Assembly: GCF_000485595.1 (NCBI RefSeq)
Contig: NW_014577322.1
Span: 101,133 to 147,630 of the forward strand
Direction: 5' to 3'
Length of the DNA stretch: 46,498 nucleotides
Source of the DNA: Priapulus caudatus
Lineage: Eukaryota > Priapulida > Priapulimorpha > Priapulimorphida > Priapulidae
Shown here: positions 44,066 to 46,498 of the stretch, in pieces
How positions within the stretch are numbered: position 1 is the first letter of the stretch
Layout: every line of letters starts with the position of its first letter
Notes under the pieces: model-generated
What the model saw: only the letters and a program-made list of their open reading frames with translations
What the model was told of the DNA's origin: nothing
Database searches by the model: none
Translations under genes and position numbers: made by a program

Positions 44066-45085
44066 TGGGCCTGACCTTTTATCTAGGCGACCTCCCACAG
44101 AAGTAGCATTTGATCTAGGCGACCTCCCACACAGGTAACATTTTATCTAGGCGACCCCATGTACACAGGTAGTATTTTATCTACGCAACCCCCACACAGG
44201 TAGCATTTTATCTAGGCGACCCCTTGTACACAGGTAGCATTTTATCTAGGCAACCCCCACACATATAGCATTTTATCTAGGCGACCCCATGTACACAGGT
44301 AGCATTTTATCTAGGCAACCCCCACACATATAGCATTTTATCTAGGCGACCCCATGTACACAGGTAGCATTTTATCTAGGCAACACCCACACAGGTAACA
44401 TTTTATCCTGATTTTATCTAGGCAACCCCCCACACAGGTAGCATTTTATCTAGGCAACCCTTCCACACAGGTAGCATGTTATCTAGGCGACCCCATGTAC
44501 ACAGGTAACATTTTATCTAGGCGACCCCATGTACACAGGGAGCATTTTATCAAGGTGACATTCTAAACAGGTAACATTTTATCTAGGCGACCTCCCACAC
44601 AGGTAACATTTTATCTAGGCGACCCCCACACATGTAAAATTTTATCTAGGCGACCCCCCACACAGGTAACATTTTATCTAGGCGACCCCATGTACACAGG
44701 TAGCATTTTATCTAGACAACCCCCACACAGGTAGCATTTTATCTAGGCGACCTCCCACACACATGTAACATTTTATCTAGGCGACCTCCCACACACATGT
44801 AACATTTTATCTAGGTAACCCCCCACACAGGTAACATTTTATCTAGGTAACCCCCCACACAGGTAACATTTTATCTAGGCGACCTCATGTACACAGGTAA
44901 CATTTTATCTAGCGACCCCATGTACACAGGTAGCATTTTATCTAGGTAACTCCCACACAGGTAACATTTTATCTAGGCGACCTCATGTACACATGTAACA
45001 TTTTATCTAGGCAACCCCACACACAGGTAGCATTTTATCCAGGCAACCCCCACACACCGGTAACATTTTATCTAGGCGACCTCAA
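44066..45085. repeat. Minisatellite with CATTTTATCTAGGCGACC core
   Basis: About 1 kb of some 31-32 units in two interleaved length classes. The longer (about 34 bp) carries CCCATGTACACAGG. The shorter (about 30-31 bp) carries CCCACACAGG or CCCCCACACAGG. They share the CATTTTATCTAGGC core. The classes alternate in patches, for example 44150-44370, suggesting higher-order amplification. Only repeat-derived frames occur. Confidence 0.95.
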
Positions 45086-45189
45086 GCCACCTACTATCCT
45101 ACTCAAAGCTAATATTTTGATGAAGGTAACCTTTAACACCCGTCTTTGTTTCACACAGTTCATCTAAGCATTAACCTCTGCGCTACCTT

Positions 45190-45770
45190 TCCCGCGACCG
45201 TGTCACGCACACCCGTTCCACGCATCGCTCCATAACGTCGCGCATCTGAAGCAGAAATAAATTCGGATTCATGACACGGTCAAACAACGCTCTAAAAGCG
45301 CCTCATTCAACGCGTTTAGACGAGCCTGCGCGCACACCCGCATCCTCTTTACGGCCACCGTACACACGAGGATTGCGTTTGTACGCATTCAATCACAAAG
45401 GTCTCGCGAAGTCATACATGATTTAAACCTCGCGTCGGCGACGGAGCACGGAGCACGGAGCACGGGTCGTCTGCTGTTCCGATAGTGTTGCGAGAGCGGC
45501 GGATCGTCAAGCTAACACGCGCCTGCATATTTTTCGTGCGAGACATCACTTAGATGTGGCGGGGGGAATGTTATGTTATGAGAGCGCACGTCAGACGTCG
45601 CCGCGTCACCTGCCACTCACGTGTCTTCCGCGAGAAAGTGAAACGCGATCTCACGCGTGACGGACGACGGGCTTGCGACTGTGGCGCCGTGCAGCGGGTT
45701 GACTGGACTGTGTTTCTGCATCGTGCGCCGGTGCCTGAACCTCCCTCTAAGACAAATACGTATGTTAAAC
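45190..45770. promoter_or_regulatory. CpG-rich segment with TCTCGCGA-type motif
   Basis: CpG-dense DNA between AT-rich flanks, with GTCTCGCGAAG near 45402 close to the TCTCGCGAGA core-promoter motif and a triple GGAGCACGGAGCACGGAGCA near 45444. Two plus frames (45554-45784 and 45657-46067) overlap it without recognisable domains. A CpG-island promoter is possible but direction is unknown. Confidence 0.25.
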
Positions 45771-46321
45771 CTAATAATGCGTAGCTATGCTATTTTTCAA
45801 CTATACCCATTAGTAAAAATTTTAATAAACACCTTAAACGTACTTTTAACACGATTTTTTGTAAAGGAACTATGTGAAAATCGCGTCTCGTGTGACGTAA
45901 CTTTAAAATATCTACGGGGGAGTATCACACGCTCTACTATACAGGCACGATTCGTTAACATTCGTCCTTATACGCTACTACTAGTAGCTACTACGCATAG
46001 ACCTCTGTCTTACTGCTTCTCAACAACAAACGCATTCTATTCCTGCCGCGAACGGTGTTCTAATTAGTATGACGTCATTATGGGGGCATGCTCCTGATTG
46101 AAAATGCAGCGTTACACCTGGCGCGCGATGGCAACGCGTTGACGCCTGTGACCGATGTGAATTAGTGTTGATTCTCGACTAATGCCGTCTTGCCAGTAAT
46201 TGCATAATTAAAAATGTCGCTTACACACACACAGCGGCTGCTATAAAGGCAATGCAGCGCGTGTAGGCGTAGTGAGAGAATGAATATATAAGCCATGACA
46301 GCAAGCCATTTGTGTGTGGTG
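45771..46321. other. Unique sequence, no gene seen
   Basis: AT-rich to mixed DNA. No domain, RNA gene or repeat was recognised. Confidence 0.3.
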
Positions 46322-46498
46322 AGCGTGGGATGGGGGGGAGGAAGGGAGAGAAGGAGGTAGGTAGGGAGGGAGGGAGAGAAGGAGGGAGAGAGGGAGAGAG
46401 GGAGGGAGGGAAAGAGGGAGGGAGAGAGGGAGGGAGAGAGAGAGAGGAGGGAGAGGAGGGAGGGAGGGAGAGAGAGGAGGGAGAGAGAGGAGAGGAGG
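46322..46498. repeat. Purine tract (GGGA/GAGA), runs off the window
   Basis: Almost pure G/A on the plus strand with many GGGAGGGAGGGA runs, compatible with G-quadruplex or triplex formation. It continues beyond the right edge. Confidence 0.95.

Overview
The window looks like repeat-rich, gene-poor nuclear DNA of an animal. Vertebrate-type telomere repeats (TTAGGG) occur inside the sequence. Long (GT)n, (CT)n and (GTGC)n microsatellites are abundant, along with minisatellites, short inverted-repeat transposons, an LTR with a primer-binding site, and spliceosomal-type signals. There are no operons, ribosome binding sites or dense ORFs. A marine invertebrate is my guess from the texture alone. 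I recognise no protein-coding gene with confidence. Most long reading frames are translations of microsatellites (Cys-Val, Thr-His, Ser-Leu or Asn-Pro runs).

Layout. 1-5.6 kb: a minus-strand LTR with primer-binding site, a CpG-rich block with a CTG tract and a strong hairpin, a 269-bp inverted-repeat element carrying a telomere-repeat array, then a long (GTGC)n tract. 5.6-23.2 kb: one composite unit of about 5.7 kb, present as a full copy (5821-11575), a partial copy after a 25-N gap (12996-14106), a second full copy (14131-19770) and a noisy partial copy (19847-23168). The copies join inside (GT)n tracts. Each carries a transposon-like inverted-repeat element with a nested non-autonomous hAT element. 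The partial copy at 13 kb lacks the hAT and keeps the intact 8-bp target, so filled and empty sites sit side by side.

23.2-34.0 kb: a promoter-like sequence with TATA box and 5' splice site, a minisatellite, a tRNA-derived SINE-like sequence, a block with a TA-flanked MITE (27079-29553), a long hairpin, and (GTGC)/(CA) tracts running into a 599-N gap. 34.6-37.0 kb: a noisy second copy of the 27-29.5 kb block. 37.0-46.5 kb: an (ATGTT)n tract, a candidate promoter with YY1- and RFX-like motifs, a second telomere-repeat array in the opposite orientation, minisatellites, one plausible minus-strand terminal exon, and a purine-rich tract at the right end.

Both N gaps are followed by a copy of sequence already seen 5-8 kb upstream. 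The copies differ mainly by one- or few-base insertions and deletions. That pattern suggests alternative haplotypes or unpolished long reads joined through microsatellites, rather than old tandem duplication. The best biological leads are the telomere-array MITE with a perfect 9-bp target duplication, the hAT filled/empty pair, the dispersed palindrome family, and the two promoter candidates.
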